Part shown: positions 1 through 9,012 of the stretch, one piece after another
Numbering within the stretch: the first letter of the stretch is position 1
Layout of the letters: each line of letters starts with the position of its first letter
Assembly: GCA_002726335.1 (NCBI GenBank)
Contig: PBSR01000276.1
Coordinates: forward strand, 1-49,950
Origin: Gemmatimonadaceae bacterium
Lineage (GTDB): Bacteria; Latescibacterota; UBA2968; UBA8231
Direction of reading: 5' to 3'
DNA length: 49,950 nucleotides
Translations under genes and position numbers: made by a program
The notes under the pieces: generated by a model
The model's database searches: none
What the model saw: the letters and a program-made list of their open reading frames with translations, nothing else
Told to the model about the DNA's origin: nothing

Positions 1-526
1 CGTCCTGCTGCTGTTCCTGCTGCTGCTGTTCTCCCTCCTGGGAATCATCCGACTCGTCGTCCGATTCCTGCCCGCCCTGCTGTTGTTGCGGCGGCGGTTG
101 CTGCAGCAACTGCAGGGCAAGCTCGAGATTGGCTTTGGTGTCGGCATCCCGCGGACTGCGCTCCAGCGCCTCACGGTAGGACTCGACGGCGGCACCGAAG
201 TCCTGCATCTGAAACTGTGTGTTGCCCTTGTTGTGAAAGCCCTGTGCTGCCAGGCTGGCATCCTCAGCTACCGAGACCCGGTCGAATTCCTCCAGGGCCC
301 CCTCGTAGTCGCCGAGCTGGTAGAGCGCGTCCCCCACATTCAGATGCAGGGCCGCTGACTCCGGCCGTTCAACAAGGGCATCACGGTAGGCGCGCAGAGC
401 TTCGTCGTAGCGCTCTTCGTCATAGTGGGTCTGTGCCTCGGCGCTGCGCGAGGCCACCGCATCCCCCACCGTGGCCGCATCCAGGGGCAGCGCCGTGAGC
501 GTGAAGAGGAGGGCCACGACTCTCAT
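1..526 (-). CDS. BatC-like TPR protein, 3' end outside the window
   Basis: Partial gene read directly from the minus strand: it starts with ATG at 524-526 and is still open at base 1 (175 codons visible). It begins with a short hydrophobic leader (MRVVALLFTLTALPLDA), probably a signal peptide. At least two tetratricopeptide-like repeats follow (motifs YDEALRAYRDAL, ALYQLGDYEGALEEF, FGAAVESYREALE), then a Gln/Asp/Glu/Ser-rich stretch beginning QQPPPQQQQGGQ. TPR proteins of this kind follow the vWA genes in Bat operons and are thought to help assemble periplasmic complexes. The start codon overlaps the stop of the upstream vWA gene as ATGA, implying translational coupling. The C-terminal half, which could carry a further membrane or SH3-like domain, cannot be seen. 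Confidence 0.8.
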   Translation of the reverse strand, partial: MRVVALLFTLTALPLDAATVGDAVASRSAEAQTHYDEERYDEALRAYRDALVERPESAALHLNVGDALYQLGDYEGALEEFDRVSVAEDASLAAQGFHNKGNTQFQMQDFGAAVESYREALERSPRDADTKANLELALQLLQQPPPQQQQGGQESDDESDDSQEGEQQQQEQQQD

Positions 527-1551
527 GCGAACCGGCCCTGCCACTCGCGGCGCGCCCGTGCCCGTTCCGACAGCAGCAGTTCGGTAAGAAAACAGAGCAG
601 GCCTGCCAGCAGCGGCAGCTGAAAGCGCTCCTCGTAGCGCGTGAAGCGTTCCGCCCCCAACTCCTTCTCCTCGAGTCCGACGATACGGTCAGCGAGATCC
701 TGCAACTCGCCACCCCCCACGCTGCTGCGCCAGTAGGCGCCTTCACCGGCGGCGGCCACACCGCGCAGAGCCGCCTCGTCGAGCCGTGACTTCACGTAGT
801 TGCCCTGCCGGTCCTTGTGGTACTCCAGTCGGGTGCCGTCGTCGGCGCGCAGAGGGATCAGATCGCCCTCCGGTGTGCCCACGCCGACACAGTACACGCG
901 CGCGCCCTGGGCAGCCAGATCCGCGGCGGCGGCGCTGGCGTCACCAGCGTGGGCCTCTCCGTCAGTGAAGACGATGACCACCTTGTACTGCCTGTCGTCC
1001 GCATCGAAGGACGACGACGCCGTTACCAGGGCCCGCTCCAGAGAACTCCCCTGGGAGGGGATACTCCCCGCATCGAGGGAGGACAAGAGCATGCGCATGG
1101 CGCCGTGATCGAGGGTCAGCGGACATTGGACGAAGGCATTGGCGGCGAACACGACCAGTCCGGCACGATCCCCTTCGAGGCCCTCCAGCAGTCCGCCGAT
1201 GGCATGTCGGGCGCGCTCCAGGCGGCTCGGTCGTACGTCTTCGGTGAGCATACTGCGCGACAGGTCCAGGACGACCATGACATCGACCCCACGTCGCTCG
1301 GCCATCTCGAGACGGACACCAAACTGCGGCCCAGACAGCGCCATGATGAGAAACAGGATGCCAGCTACGGCCATCGCCGACTTCAACTGCTGGCGTCGCT
1401 GACGCACCGTGCGCGTCAGTCGTGGGGCCACCTCCGCCGCTACAAAACGGTCCAGGTCCCGCCGGCGCTGGCGCGTCGCCCACAGGAAAAACAGCACGAG
1501 GACGGGCAGCAGCAGCAGCAGCCAGGTATTGTCGGGGGCGGCGAATCTCAT
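523..1551 (-). CDS. batB: BatB-like membrane protein with von Willebrand A domain
   Basis: 342 aa. Two N-terminal hydrophobic segments (about residues 9-25 and 58-74) flank a short basic loop. A vWA domain follows with the metal-site motif DLSRS (D96, S98, S100) and a second acidic site in FTDGEAHAGD. The Thr usually found in the middle motif is Ser here (SQGSSLERA). A C-terminal membrane segment lies near residues 312-328. BatA/BatB-type proteins sit in the inner membrane with the vWA domain in the periplasm and are linked to envelope stress or aerotolerance; the substrate is unknown. I chose the ATG at 1549-1551 because it overlaps the upstream stop as ATGA and directly precedes the hydrophobic segment; a longer reading frame upstream adds an unlikely Ala/Arg leader. 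Confidence 0.85.
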   Translation of the reverse strand: MRFAAPDNTWLLLLLPVLVLFFLWATRQRRRDLDRFVAAEVAPRLTRTVRQRRQQLKSAMAVAGILFLIMALSGPQFGVRLEMAERRGVDVMVVLDLSRSMLTEDVRPSRLERARHAIGGLLEGLEGDRAGLVVFAANAFVQCPLTLDHGAMRMLLSSLDAGSIPSQGSSLERALVTASSSFDADDRQYKVVIVFTDGEAHAGDASAAAADLAAQGARVYCVGVGTPEGDLIPLRADDGTRLEYHKDRQGNYVKSRLDEAALRGVAAAGEGAYWRSSVGGGELQDLADRIVGLEEKELGAERFTRYEERFQLPLLAGLLCFLTELLLSERARARREWQGRFA

Positions 1552-2540
1552 GGCAGCGTGCGCAGTCGCGTCTGCCGCAGGACGTACTCGGCCAGCAGGA
1601 CGAACAGCCCCAGCCACAGAAAACTGGCGTAGCGTTCGGAGAACTCCAGGTGGATGCGGCTGGTCACCTCCGTGGTCTCGAGGCGTCCGATCTCCTCGTA
1701 GATTTCTGCCAGTTTCTCGCTGCTCGTCGCATGGTAGTACTGTCCCCCGGTCACCCCGGCGATCTGCCGCAGGACCTCCTCGTCGAAATCGACACCACCC
1801 CGTCGACGCAGGCCCCGCTGCACGGCGCCGACACCGATCGTGTAGAACCGTACATCCACGGCGGCGGCCACATCGGCGGCGGTGGCCGGATCGATCTCGC
1901 CGGCATTGTTGACCCCATCCGTCAACAGAATGGCGACGCGACTGCCCGCTGCGCCGCTACCCGTAGCGGCACGACCTGCGGTATCTCGAAGTCGATTCAC
2001 GGCGTTGATCATCGCCATGCCGATAGCCGTACCGTCCCAGCTCTCCTCGGCGATACGGATTTCGCCGAGAAACTGCAGGAGTACGTCGTAGTCCAGAGTC
2101 AGCGGACACTGGGTGAAGCTCTCTCCGGCAAACACCACCATGCCGATGCGATCGCTGTGACGGCCATCGATGAAGCGAGCCACCACCTCCCGCGCCACCT
2201 GCAGACGGTTCGCCGATCCCAGGTCGCGCGCCTGCATACTGCTCGACACGTCGAGGACGAGCATGATGTCGACTCCATCCGCCGCCACGTCGACGATCTC
2301 CTCGCCACTCTGCGGCCGGGCCATGGCTGTCACCAGACAGGCCAGGCCGACGATACGCCCGGCGAACAACAGGGGCCGCAGGCGGGCCCACCCGCCCACC
2401 GGCAGATCGAGACCGCCCAGGTGAGAGAAGCGGATGCTTCCCCGCAGTCGGCGGCCATGCACGAGCTGTCGCCAGACCAGAACGGGGAGGACCAGCCATC
2501 CGAGCAGCCACAGGGGGTCGGCGAAGCGCAGGGAGTCCAT
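1548..2540 (-). CDS. batA: BatA-like membrane protein with von Willebrand A domain
   Basis: 330 aa. Membrane segments lie at about residues 10-24 and 58-73, then a vWA domain with a complete-looking metal-ion site: DVSSS (97-101), Thr171 in WDGTAIG, and Asp208 in LLTDGVNNAG. A C-terminal membrane helix follows near residues 308-322. The LDVSSSM and FAGESFTQCPLTLDY motifs are those of the BatA/BatB family. BatB next to it is a clear paralogue (CPLTLD motif shared), so the pair probably works as a heteromer. The gene starts 5 bp after the BatD-like gene and overlaps batB as ATGA. The family is established from motifs; the biological role here is inferred. Confidence 0.87.
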   Translation of the reverse strand: MDSLRFADPLWLLGWLVLPVLVWRQLVHGRRLRGSIRFSHLGGLDLPVGGWARLRPLLFAGRIVGLACLVTAMARPQSGEEIVDVAADGVDIMLVLDVSSSMQARDLGSANRLQVAREVVARFIDGRHSDRIGMVVFAGESFTQCPLTLDYDVLLQFLGEIRIAEESWDGTAIGMAMINAVNRLRDTAGRAATGSGAAGSRVAILLTDGVNNAGEIDPATAADVAAAVDVRFYTIGVGAVQRGLRRRGGVDFDEEVLRQIAGVTGGQYYHATSSEKLAEIYEEIGRLETTEVTSRIHLEFSERYASFLWLGLFVLLAEYVLRQTRLRTLP

Positions 2541-2545
2541 CCTCG

Positions 2546-3526
2546 TCAGACCTCCGCTTGCTGGGCCGTCGTGGGCGTGGCCGTCTGAGCGCGCCTGAGC
2601 GCCTCCACATCACCAACGATACCAGCCCCATCTTCGGGTGCCCGCCCGGCCTCTTCGACAGGGGGTGAAGCGCGGGCGAACTTCACGAGATCCGCCGTCT
2701 CAAGAAACCGGATCACCCGGTCCGCCGTAGCGGCGTCGATTCGGTCGGTCAACTGCAGATCCATGCCGATCTCGCCGGTCGTGCGGTCGAGGGCGTCGAT
2801 ACCGACCCGGTCTTCGAGAAAACGCCACATGACGTCGGCCAGGCGCGTGTAGTAGAGTTTCGTTGCCCCTCGCTCCAGCAGGCCCATGTCGCCGATCCGG
2901 GCAAATTCACGGACATAGTCCACCGGACCCCGGGGCATCGGCGCCGTCGGCGCGACTTCGACCGGGGTGCGGCGCAGAAACCGGCGCGCCAGGAAGGCGA
3001 GCCCCACGGCCAACGCGGCACCCAGGATCCCCACCAGCCAGAGGGGCAGGCCGCCAGGGATGTGCAGAGGCGGTTTGATCGCCCGTAGCTCTTCGTCCCC
3101 CTCCGCGTCACGCACGCGATCGACGACGATCGCCAGGGACTCTGACTGCAGGTGCAGGGTATCACCCGTCTCGGTGATGACAGCCACCCCCACGGGGGCG
3201 ATGGATTCGGCTTCCAGCGTGTAGGTGCGCAGTTCGTAGACGCGCTCGTCCCGCTGACGGCCTCCGGGCAGATCCGTCGTCGTCGCCGGGGTCGTACTGT
3301 GCACGGAGAATGGTGCCAGCTCGTCATCGGGCTCTGGAAACAGAGTCTGCTGTCCCTCGTCCCGGTCGACGGCAAGGCGCAGGTGCAGGGGATCGCCCAG
3401 AGTGATCCGGGTTGTATCGAGACTCGCGGTCAGGGTCGGTCCGGAGGCGAGGACCGCCGTCGCCCACAATACAAGGAGGGCGTAGAGGGGAACGCTACAG
3501 TTCCGTGGCAGGATCGGCGCTGCCAT
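2546..3526 (-). CDS. BatD-like membrane protein
   Basis: 326 aa from the ATG at 3524-3526. Layout: an N-terminal signal or anchor (ALLVLWATAVLASG), an extracytoplasmic beta-rich region of about 120 residues (TRITLGDPLHLRLAV, YTLEAESIAPVGVAV), a membrane helix (WLVGILGAALAVGLAFLA), a basic stop-transfer segment, and a helical cytoplasmic domain (ATKLYYTRLADVMWRFLEDR). The combination of periplasmic beta domain, single helix and helical tail matches BatD / DUF4381-type proteins of MoxR-vWA operons. It overlaps the DUF4340 gene upstream by 32 bp and ends 5 bp before batA. In the textbook bat order, batD follows batA-batC; here it precedes them. Sequence identity to named BatD proteins cannot be assessed by eye, so no symbol is given. 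Confidence 0.65.
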   Translation of the reverse strand: MAAPILPRNCSVPLYALLVLWATAVLASGPTLTASLDTTRITLGDPLHLRLAVDRDEGQQTLFPEPDDELAPFSVHSTTPATTTDLPGGRQRDERVYELRTYTLEAESIAPVGVAVITETGDTLHLQSESLAIVVDRVRDAEGDEELRAIKPPLHIPGGLPLWLVGILGAALAVGLAFLARRFLRRTPVEVAPTAPMPRGPVDYVREFARIGDMGLLERGATKLYYTRLADVMWRFLEDRVGIDALDRTTGEIGMDLQLTDRIDAATADRVIRFLETADLVKFARASPPVEEAGRAPEDGAGIVGDVEALRRAQTATPTTAQQAEV

Positions 3527-4952
3527 CCGATTCCGGCACCTGCGTTGCCACATCCTCGAAGCTGAGATGCAGGCTTTCTACGGTGTCATCGTCGATGACT
3601 GTGACACTGGCCACCGCGTCACTGAGCACAAAGGCCTCGCCGTCGCCACGGTTGCCCACGTGCAGTCGCGTCATGCGGCCGTCAGTGCGGGTGATGGAGA
3701 TGGTCCACTGCGGTGTGTCGAGTCCGTAGGGAGCCAGAATCAGGTCGTCCTGGGACCCGGCGTCGGCGGCAAAACGGATCGCCTCAAGGCCGTTCAGGTC
3801 GGTGAGCAGACTGTTGAGACGCCAGACCTTGGCCTCGTGCCCGGGTGCATCCGCCAGCGTCCAGTTGCCGGATGTGTCCCGATGTGCGGCAAACACGGCG
3901 TCGCCACCTTCGAGCAGCGCCACCTCGGCGACGCTGTCGGCGTCGACACGGAACACCTTCTTGTCACGCAGGTCAGCCACCGACGTGTGCAGCTTCGTCA
4001 CGACGGTGGAATCGATGAGGAATACGTGGGGGCGGCTCGAATCGAGGGCCTGCACAGAACCCTGCTGCCCGTCCCCCGATCCTTCGACGCCGAGACGCAG
4101 ACGCTTCTCGACGCGGTCATCGCCGATCCACAGGGTCAACTCCACCGTGCTGCCACCAGCGGTCAGACCCGCCAGTTCCAGATCTTGCGGTGAGGGAGTC
4201 TCGAGCAGGATATGGTCGGTCTTGCCGTCCTGCAGGCTCCGCAACATGCCATTCAGCGTACCGTCATCGGCTCGACGCGACACCGGCGCCTCGAGAGTCC
4301 AGCTGCCCCCCTCGCGAGTGGCCTCGATGGCCGGCTCGCCGGCACGCTGCAGGCGAAGTCGGCGGACCTCGTCAGCCTCGAAGGCGAGCAACCGCCGGTC
4401 GCGCAGGTCGAAGGCGGTCTTGTGGAGGTTGTCGAAGCGCCAGGCGCGCACTCGGAGGATCTCGGGGTTCGCCGACCCGCCGCGCTGGACATAGGTGAAA
4501 CGATCGGTGGGCGTGTCGTCACCGAAACGCAACGTGTCCAGGGGGGCACCGTCCTCGGGCAGGCGGATATGGACACGAAGCCTGGGTTCCTCCAGCCCGT
4601 ACTCGGCCAGAATGGTCGGATCAGCGGCCACAGCAGTGCTGTCGCGCACCGGGTCACCCTCGACCTCGGTCTCACCCAGCGTGCGCAGGTAGCGTTCGAC
4701 GGCCTCGGCATCAGCGCCGGTCTGCACTGGAGATGTCAGTCGCCAGGTGTCATCCTGACGCTCGAGCACGAGCAGTGTATCGCCACGATCGATCGTCAGT
4801 TTCTGGACCTCGTGATCACTGAAATCGAGCAGCTGCCGCTCGCGTTCCGCCTCGACGCGACGCTCCTCGCCGCCTTTGATCTCATAGAAGTAGACGAAGC
4901 CCAGCAGGGCGATGAACAGTACGCTGATGACGACGTTCGTCTTCAGTCTCAT
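3495..4952 (-). CDS. DUF4340 domain protein, membrane anchored
   Basis: 485 aa from the ATG at 4950-4952, which overlaps the preceding stop as ATGA. A single N-terminal membrane helix (NVVISVLFIALLGFVYFYE) is followed by a large extracytoplasmic region with repeated two-sheet modules: the pattern ...EVQKLTIDRGDTLLVLERQDDTWRL recurs later as VRRLRLQRAGEPAIEATREGG and VAEVALLEGGDAVFAAHRDTS. This repeat and the position immediately after a GldG-like gene are characteristic of the DUF4340 family, which often accompanies Gld-type ABC transporters. No enzymatic motif is visible. A structural or ligand-binding role alongside the transporter in the periplasm is inferred. Confidence 0.8.
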   Translation of the reverse strand: MRLKTNVVISVLFIALLGFVYFYEIKGGEERRVEAERERQLLDFSDHEVQKLTIDRGDTLLVLERQDDTWRLTSPVQTGADAEAVERYLRTLGETEVEGDPVRDSTAVAADPTILAEYGLEEPRLRVHIRLPEDGAPLDTLRFGDDTPTDRFTYVQRGGSANPEILRVRAWRFDNLHKTAFDLRDRRLLAFEADEVRRLRLQRAGEPAIEATREGGSWTLEAPVSRRADDGTLNGMLRSLQDGKTDHILLETPSPQDLELAGLTAGGSTVELTLWIGDDRVEKRLRLGVEGSGDGQQGSVQALDSSRPHVFLIDSTVVTKLHTSVADLRDKKVFRVDADSVAEVALLEGGDAVFAAHRDTSGNWTLADAPGHEAKVWRLNSLLTDLNGLEAIRFAADAGSQDDLILAPYGLDTPQWTISITRTDGRMTRLHVGNRGDGEAFVLSDAVASVTVIDDDTVESLHLSFEDVATQVPESDGSADPATEL

Positions 4953-7900
4953 GACGTCAGCTCCCCTTCCGCCGCCGGCTGGAAATCCTGGCGGATCCAC
5001 ACAAGGATGCAGCCATTGGCGATACTCAACCCGGCAAACACCAGCTGCAGCGTGTCCTCGGGAATGACGACGAAGGAGAGTCCGGCATTGGCCACCGCAG
5101 CCCCCAGAGCCAGGGGCCAGGCCGCGGGTATTCGCCGGAACAGACCGTAGGCGACGCCGGCGTCCAGCAGGGCCAGCAACAGAAAGCCTTCGCCTGTCGC
5201 GACGTTGCCCTCACTGGAGCCGATGACGGCAACGATGAAATAGTAGACTGCCGTGGCAGCGAAGTTGTACACGAGCCACGAGACAAAGCCACTGGAGTAG
5301 GCCTGGTAGCCTCGACGCAGCATGATGACGAAGCCGGACAGGGCCACGGCGAATGGCAGCACGAAGACCGACAACCACAAAATGGTGGACCCCGCCGTGC
5401 CAACGAGATTGATGGGATTGAATCGAGGCTCCCTGGGCGGGATGTCGAGGCTGCCCTCGCCCTCGGCCAGCCAGCGTACGGCAGCGGCGATCAACTCCCC
5501 GTTGGCCTGCTCACCGAAGTACTGGTTGCTGGCGAAATCGGTATCGCCGAAGACGACGATACGCGTGCTCTCCCCCTCGCTCAGGCTGGTATCGACATCG
5601 GCGGTGACGGCCACGGCCAGCGACAGCGGCCCGGGATGATCGCTTTCGGCGTCGTAGTCCACCTCGCCGCCAGCCCCGGTGACGACGCCGAGATCGGATT
5701 CTCCCCAGGCGTTGCGGTCAGTGTGCAGCAGTTCGGTGGCGCCGCCGGCACGGGTGACTGCCGACACCGAGCGAGCCCACGGAAAGAAGCTCATCGTGCC
5801 CCGGCCCAGCCTCTCGGTGATGGCGTGGTCGGCGTACTGGAGTACGACGGGAACCGAGACATCGGCGCCGAACAGCTTGCCGAGGCCGCTGAGATCGACG
5901 ACGAAGTTATCACCGATGTCGATGTCATACTCGTCGCGCAGCAGATCCTCCAGGCCGCTGTCTGTCGCCGGGTCGACGAGCAGCAACAGGTCACCGCCCC
6001 GTGTCAGGTAATTCCGCACGGCTTCAACCGCCGCCGGTGACAACGGTGTTTCGGGACCGACCATGGTCAGCAGGGAGATATCGGCGAGGCCATCGGGAGT
6101 GAGTTCGACGTCGGTCTCGATCTTGAGGTTGAGCTCCTTCAGGCGCCCGTTCAGGATGCTGAAGCCGTCGCCGTCGACACCGGTCAACTCGCCCTCGCCA
6201 TGGCCGGAGCTGAAGGCGACGACGCGCTCGTCGGCTACCAGCGCCCTGCGGATGGCGTTGGTCAACGCTCCCTCTGACTGCTGTGCGATCCGCTCGGAGA
6301 CGACCTTGCCATCGCCCGTCACCTCGATGATCGATGTACCACGTTCGCGGATCCCATACTGACGCACCTGCAGAGCTTCCTTCTGCGGGTCGACGATCTC
6401 ATGCTCGAAGTTCGGCGTCAGATACCCGTATTCCTTCACCAGATCCTGAAAGCGACCACCCTCAGCGTCGGACATGAAGGTCTTGACGTGTACCAGCCGG
6501 CCGTCGTCCTCGGCCTGCTCCAGCACCTGTCGGGTCTCACTGGCCAGCGTGTAGAGTTGATCTTCGGTGAGATCGACGCGTAGATGGTAGCGGTCGCCGA
6601 TGAAGTTGAGCAGAGACAGCACACCCAGGGAGAGCGCGACACCGAGACCCGCTGCCACCAGATCCCGCAGGCTCCACCGCCCCTTCCGTGAAACGACGAC
6701 GAAGCCGAGAACCGCCACTGCACCCGGAAACAGGATGACGGTAATCCAGAAGATCCAGTCGGACTGGCCTTCCGTCAGAGCGATAGGATTGTAGCCTGCT
6801 TCACGAGGGCGGATGGAGATCAGGCTCTCGTCCTCGACGAGCCAGCTGAGGGCGTTGAGTACGAGGTCGCCATTGCCCTGCAGGCCGAAGTATCGACTCG
6901 TGGCGATGTCGGAGTCACCGAAAACGACGAGACGTCCGCCCTCGCCGGCGGTGTCGTGAACCGCGACAGCGAGTCCCACGGGACCGGGACGGTCGCCGTC
7001 ATCGAGACTGACGGTGCGTTCGCCTCCGGCATCCCGCAGCACGGACAGGTCGATCTCGCCCCAACTGGCATCGCTGGTGCGGGCCAGGACAGAAGCGTCG
7101 GCCTGAATCGTGGCCACCGCCACCGAGTCGAGACCCACCGACCGCGCCAGTTCGAAGAAGGTCATCACGCCGCTGCGATGCTGTCGCACGATGGCATGAT
7201 CACCGTCATAGGTGGTGACCACGGGAATCGTGAAGTCGAGCCCGAACAGGGAGCCGATTCCACTGGTGTCGATGACGAAGTCATCCCCCACCTCCACGCC
7301 CCACTCACCGATCAACTCTTCGAGGCCGGTCTCGTGCAGTGGATCCATGAGGAGGAAGACGGCCCCGCCACGGGCCAGGTATCGACGCACCGCATCGACT
7401 TCGGTCCGTAGGAAGGGAGTTCGCGGGCCGGCGATCACGAGGGCACTGCAGTCGTCGGGCACATCTCCTTCCCGCGCCAGGAACAAAGAATCGCGTACCG
7501 AATAGTCGATCTCGACCAGGCGCTGACGCAGTGGCTTCATATCCTGTTCGTGGTCGGTGAACCCCCGCTCTCCGTGCCCCACGGATACGTAGACGACCTC
7601 GCGCCGGTTGCGCACCACCTTCAGCAGGGCGTTGGTGATCTCTTTTTCGGTCAGCTCTGTGAGGCGCTGGCGCGACTCCTCACCGGCGCCGACGACGAGA
7701 GTATTGTAGGCGCGCACTCCGTAGTCACGAGTTCGGCCCGGGTCACGATCCGGATCGATGAACTCATATGAGAAGCGGCCACCACCGTGCACGGAAAACT
7801 GTTCGAGCAGACCGCGCAGGGCTTCGTTCTTGCCGCCTTCCATGAAGGCCATGGCCTCGACTTCGACACCGAGAGACTCCAGCGTCTGCACCGTCAACGG

Positions 7901-8206
7901 CGCCAGGCTGTGCAGTTGGCCCTCGGTTACGTCGAGGCGTTGCGGGTACCGGTCGGCGAGGAAATTGACCATGACGACGATGGCCAGAACCATGATGCCG
8001 CCCCAGAAGGCGTTCAGCCACCGGCCGTAGTGTCGGAACAGTTCCGGATCGAGGGCCCCGGCGCCAGCCACCAGCAGGGCGCCCAGTCCGGCGTTGGCCG
8101 CCGGCAACCACTCCGTCTCGGGTGCCAGTGCCAGGCCGAGAGCCCCGGACAGTACCAGGGCGGCTCCGACAAGACTGATGGGGACGGCGTATGTCTTCAT
8201 CGTCAT
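4949..8206 (-). CDS. Tandemly duplicated GldG-like ABC-transporter auxiliary protein
   Basis: 1085 aa, roughly twice the usual GldG length. It contains two full copies of the GldG/ABC-transporter auxiliary module. Numbered from the alternative GTG at 8218, copy 1 spans about 70-510 and copy 2 about 518-968, an offset near 453. Each copy has an entry helix followed by the same motif (NFLADRYPQRLDVTEGQ in copy 1, NFIGDRYHLRVDLTEDQ in copy 2), a GHGE motif (VSVGHGERG; SSGHGEGEL), a GG-LLLL(V/M)DP motif, a VVFGDSD / VVFGDTD motif, and an exit helix preceded by PRE-x-x-(Y/F)NPI. A further block of about four helices follows copy 2 (975-1080). GldG-type proteins are periplasmic-domain partners of GldF permeases. 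The start is either ATG 8206, preceded by GGTGAG 7 nt upstream (chosen), or GTG 8218. Confidence 0.85.
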   Translation of the reverse strand: MTMKTYAVPISLVGAALVLSGALGLALAPETEWLPAANAGLGALLVAGAGALDPELFRHYGRWLNAFWGGIMVLAIVVMVNFLADRYPQRLDVTEGQLHSLAPLTVQTLESLGVEVEAMAFMEGGKNEALRGLLEQFSVHGGGRFSYEFIDPDRDPGRTRDYGVRAYNTLVVGAGEESRQRLTELTEKEITNALLKVVRNRREVVYVSVGHGERGFTDHEQDMKPLRQRLVEIDYSVRDSLFLAREGDVPDDCSALVIAGPRTPFLRTEVDAVRRYLARGGAVFLLMDPLHETGLEELIGEWGVEVGDDFVIDTSGIGSLFGLDFTIPVVTTYDGDHAIVRQHRSGVMTFFELARSVGLDSVAVATIQADASVLARTSDASWGEIDLSVLRDAGGERTVSLDDGDRPGPVGLAVAVHDTAGEGGRLVVFGDSDIATSRYFGLQGNGDLVLNALSWLVEDESLISIRPREAGYNPIALTEGQSDWIFWITVILFPGAVAVLGFVVVSRKGRWSLRDLVAAGLGVALSLGVLSLLNFIGDRYHLRVDLTEDQLYTLASETRQVLEQAEDDGRLVHVKTFMSDAEGGRFQDLVKEYGYLTPNFEHEIVDPQKEALQVRQYGIRERGTSIIEVTGDGKVVSERIAQQSEGALTNAIRRALVADERVVAFSSGHGEGELTGVDGDGFSILNGRLKELNLKIETDVELTPDGLADISLLTMVGPETPLSPAAVEAVRNYLTRGGDLLLLVDPATDSGLEDLLRDEYDIDIGDNFVVDLSGLGKLFGADVSVPVVLQYADHAITERLGRGTMSFFPWARSVSAVTRAGGATELLHTDRNAWGESDLGVVTGAGGEVDYDAESDHPGPLSLAVAVTADVDTSLSEGESTRIVVFGDTDFASNQYFGEQANGELIAAAVRWLAEGEGSLDIPPREPRFNPINLVGTAGSTILWLSVFVLPFAVALSGFVIMLRRGYQAYSSGFVSWLVYNFAATAVYYFIVAVIGSSEGNVATGEGFLLLALLDAGVAYGLFRRIPAAWPLALGAAVANAGLSFVVIPEDTLQLVFAGLSIANGCILVWIRQDFQPAAEGELTS

Positions 8207-8219
8207 CTGCGCTCTCACC

Positions 8220-9002
8220 CTACCGCCGCCAGCGTCTCGACTCGAGCACGCGGGTCGTCAAAAACAGGGTGAAGAAGGTGAAGCTCAGATAGAAAACCAC
8301 ATCACCAGTGTCGATCACCCCCCGCTGGAAGTCCTGCAGATGCTGGATGATGGACATGTAGCTGAGGATCTTGGCCGCCGTGGGACCGGCAAAACTGGCC
8401 GACCAGTCGATCAACCACAGCAGCAGCAGAGCACCGAAGGCGAGCAGCACGGCGACGATCTGGTTTTCAGTCAGTGAGGAGGCCAGTACACCGACGCCGA
8501 TGAAGGTGCCGCCGAGCAGGAGATACCCGAGGTACGCCGACCAGATGGGGCCCCAGTCGGGATCACCGTAGGCTTCGAGTATGAGACAATAGACGAGAGT
8601 CAGAGCGACGATGGCCGTGTACAGGGACAGGGCGGCGAAGAACTTGCCGAGAAGAACCTGGGTTGGCGACACGGGAGACGTCATCAGCAGTTCGATGGTG
8701 CCGCTCTTCTTTTCCTCGGAGAACAGGCGCATCGTGATCATGGGGACCACCATCAGCCAGATGAAGTCCATGACGGCGAAAAACTGGGTCACCACCATCT
8801 CGTTCAGATTGAGGTTCGGCATGCCGCCCTGGGCGAACTGCTGGCGCTGGCTGAACTGCAGGCACCAGTAGTTGAACTGCATCAGGATGTTGCGGAACAG
8901 GTACCCTGTGAGAAACAGGAAGACACCGGCGATGACGTAGGCTACGGGAGAGACGAAATAGGACCGCAGCTCTTTGCTGTATATGGCGAGAAGGTTGCGC
9001 AT
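8220..9002 (-). CDS. ABC-2 type permease, GldF-like
   Basis: 260 aa with six predicted membrane segments (first VIAGVFLFLTGYLF, last FYLSFTFFTLFLT) and the motif MRLFSEEKKSGTIELLMTSP, typical of ABC-2 permeases of the GldF/NosY class. It starts with ATG 10 bp downstream of the ATPase gene and ends directly before the duplicated GldG gene, so ATPase, permease and auxiliary protein form one transporter set. In gliding Bacteroidota such sets are linked to motility and secretion, but GldF/GldG homologues are widespread in non-gliding bacteria. No other gliding genes are visible here, so motility should not be assumed. Confidence 0.85.
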   Translation of the reverse strand: MRNLLAIYSKELRSYFVSPVAYVIAGVFLFLTGYLFRNILMQFNYWCLQFSQRQQFAQGGMPNLNLNEMVVTQFFAVMDFIWLMVVPMITMRLFSEEKKSGTIELLMTSPVSPTQVLLGKFFAALSLYTAIVALTLVYCLILEAYGDPDWGPIWSAYLGYLLLGGTFIGVGVLASSLTENQIVAVLLAFGALLLLWLIDWSASFAGPTAAKILSYMSIIQHLQDFQRGVIDTGDVVFYLSFTFFTLFLTTRVLESRRWRR

Positions 9003-9012
9003 GTCTTGTGCT

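Noticed and set aside
817..1632. Plus-strand open frames over the vWA genes
   Set aside because: Antisense to vWA domains with intact motifs; composition is that of a shadow frame.
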